In this document: in pieces, positions 63,074-64,000 of the stretch
Layout: every line of letters starts with the position of its first letter
Position numbering within the stretch: position 1 is the stretch's first letter
Assembly: GCF_003864415.1 (NCBI RefSeq)
Contig: NZ_BFFP01000001.1
Location: forward strand, 37,416 to 101,415
DNA length: 64,000 nucleotides
Source: Ligilactobacillus salitolerans
GTDB taxonomy: Bacteria > Bacillota > Bacilli > Lactobacillales > Lactobacillaceae
Direction of reading: 5' to 3'
Program-made: the position numbers and the translations under genes
The notes under the pieces: model-generated
Seen by the model: the letters and a program-made list of their open reading frames with translations, nothing else
The model's database searches: none
Told to the model about the DNA's origin: nothing

Positions 63074-63120
63074 AAAAAATAACGATGGTCAGCACTGAGA
63101 CTGGAACCATCGTTATTAAG
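63074..63120 (-). terminator. Terminator after yidC
   Basis: AATAACGATGGT pairs with ACCATCGTTATT around an 18-base loop, followed on the minus strand by TTTTTT. Confidence 0.85.
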
Positions 63121-63129
63121 CTCAAATTC

Positions 63130-63969
63130 TTATTTCTTGCGATTTCTCAAAAGACGCTTCTTGGCTTTATTTAAATTGCGTTGCCGCTCTTTACTAGCCC
63201 GCTCTTTTTCTTCTCTTTCCCGAATAATTTTATACGGGTTATTGAGCAAGAGTGTCTGCCCCACTGAAAAGGCGTTCGTGATCACCCAGTACAAGGACAG
63301 CGCCGCTGGAACATTCAGGGCGGTAAATAAAATCATGACCGGCATCCCGTAAGTCATGATGGCCGTCATTCCTTTTTGCCCATTATCTGGTTGGGACATC
63401 ATGGTCAGTTTAGAAGTTAAAAATGTAAAAATGGCAGCTAAGATCGGCAAGATAAAGTATGGGTCTTTATCCCCTAACTGCATCCACATAAAACTGCCAG
63501 CTTTAAGTTCTTGCGAACGGAAAATTGCTTGATATAAAGCAAGCAAGACGGGCATCTGAACTACCATTGGCAAACACCCAGCAACTGGATTGACCCCGGC
63601 TTCTGCATAGAGCTTTCTTTGCTCCTCTTGCATAGCCCGCATTGATTCTTGGTCACGGTCAGGATATTTTGCCTGCAAGGCTTTTAGTTGCGGTTGGATC
63701 TCCATCGTCTTACGCGAAGACTTCATCTGATAAAACATCAACGGCAAGATAATGATCCGGACAATGATCGTAAAGATAATAATCCCCCAACCGAAACTGC
63801 CGCCAAAGAAATTACTGAGCCCTTTGATCGCGCGCACGAAATTCCAAATAATGTAATGATCCCAAAAACCCGTGCTATTAGATGTCACAGGAGAGTTACT
63901 GCATGCACTAAGTACTAGCACTAAAGATAAAGCTCCAAGTAAAGCAAGAGCCTTCTTCCCTTTTTTCAA
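63130..63969 (-). CDS. yidC: Membrane protein insertase YidC/OxaA
   Basis: A 279-residue lipoprotein-type YidC: TTG start with AGAGAGGTAG upstream, signal LVLVLSACSNS with lipobox, then five helices with GWGIIIFTIIVRIIILPLMFYQMKSSRKTMEIQPQ (hydrophilic-groove Arg), EAGVNPVAGCLPMVVQMPVLLALYQAIF and a basic C-terminal tail. It inserts proteins into the membrane alone or with Sec. The usual neighbours are rnpA, rpmH and dnaA just beyond the right edge. Confidence 0.97.
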   Translation of the reverse strand: MKKGKKALALLGALSLVLVLSACSNSPVTSNSTGFWDHYIIWNFVRAIKGLSNFFGGSFGWGIIIFTIIVRIIILPLMFYQMKSSRKTMEIQPQLKALQAKYPDRDQESMRAMQEEQRKLYAEAGVNPVAGCLPMVVQMPVLLALYQAIFRSQELKAGSFMWMQLGDKDPYFILPILAAIFTFLTSKLTMMSQPDNGQKGMTAIMTYGMPVMILFTALNVPAALSLYWVITNAFSVGQTLLLNNPYKIIREREEKERASKERQRNLNKAKKRLLRNRKK

Positions 63970-64000
63970 CGTGTCTACCTCTCTTAATTGATATTCTTAG

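Overview
The window comes from a low-to-mid GC Gram-positive bacterium, almost certainly a member of Lactobacillaceae. Supporting features are strong AGGAGG-type ribosome sites with frequent TTG/GTG starts, T-box leaders, a class 3 fructose-bisphosphatase, a GAPDH gene apart from any visible glycolytic operon, a DUF4811-type MFS partner, BioY under a BirA-type operator, CcpA (cre) sites and a PDH-lipoate ligase cluster. The genus cannot be fixed by eye. The window ends inside the oriC-proximal block: yidC starts 31 bases from the right edge on the minus strand, the usual yidC-rnpA-rpmH-dnaA order, and four perfect 16-bp parS sites (TGTTTCACGTGAAACA) lie at 9.2, 29.7, 36.2 and 61.6 kb. 

Layout. 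0-5.3 kb: gluconokinase end, a nucleoside deoxyribosyltransferase-like protein, a FetAB-type ABC pair, an AI-2E family exporter, an isochorismatase-type hydrolase. 5.3-7.1 kb: a decayed integrase and effector cassette A. 7.2-12.1 kb: frameshifted FAD-linked oxidase, T-box-asnA, a structured RNA, a YjeM-like permease. 12.5-21.8 kb: DUF805 protein, TetR-controlled ABC exporter, TDT transporter/LysR pair, MerR/MFS/DUF4811 drug-efflux locus, DedA, GNAT. 21.8-31.4 kb: OppA, methionine aminopeptidase, GntR regulator, T-box-controlled permease, AraC/GAPDH pair, CvpA and matrixin-like protease. 31.5-36.2 kb: a broken siderophore ABC operon and BioY. 36.3-43.9 kb: CoaE, HAD phosphatase, a cre-associated candidate RNA, cassette B, MFS, phosphoesterase, MsrA, DHFR. 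44.1-49 kb: FAD oxidoreductase, cassette C, glutathione peroxidase. 49.6-57.1 kb: pdhABCD-lplA and ApbE. 57.2-57.7 kb: four tandem structured repeats. 57.7-64 kb: Fbp, L,D-transpeptidase, AckA, YidC. 

The most unusual content is of two kinds. First, three unlinked cassettes (A about 6-7 kb, B about 38.4-39.6 kb, C about 46.3-48.4 kb) share a divergent XRE-type regulator gene and a control region holding two tandem GCAA-N7-TTGC palindromes 21-22 bp apart, but drive different small secreted proteins and small partner proteins. In A and B the regulator is decayed and the secreted gene is cut by one in-frame stop with an open frame beyond it; in C the regulator is intact. Second, four tandem 123-126 bp units downstream of fbp each fold into a rod-like hairpin whose arms differ between units but stay complementary, which is direct covariation evidence for a selected structure that no gene model explains. 

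Gene decay is common: the siderophore operon carries one nonsense codon and two frameshifts, the FAD oxidase one homopolymer frameshift, and the integrase several lesions. Some could be assembly errors, so read-level checks matter. All functional calls are by eye from family motifs; no searches were run.
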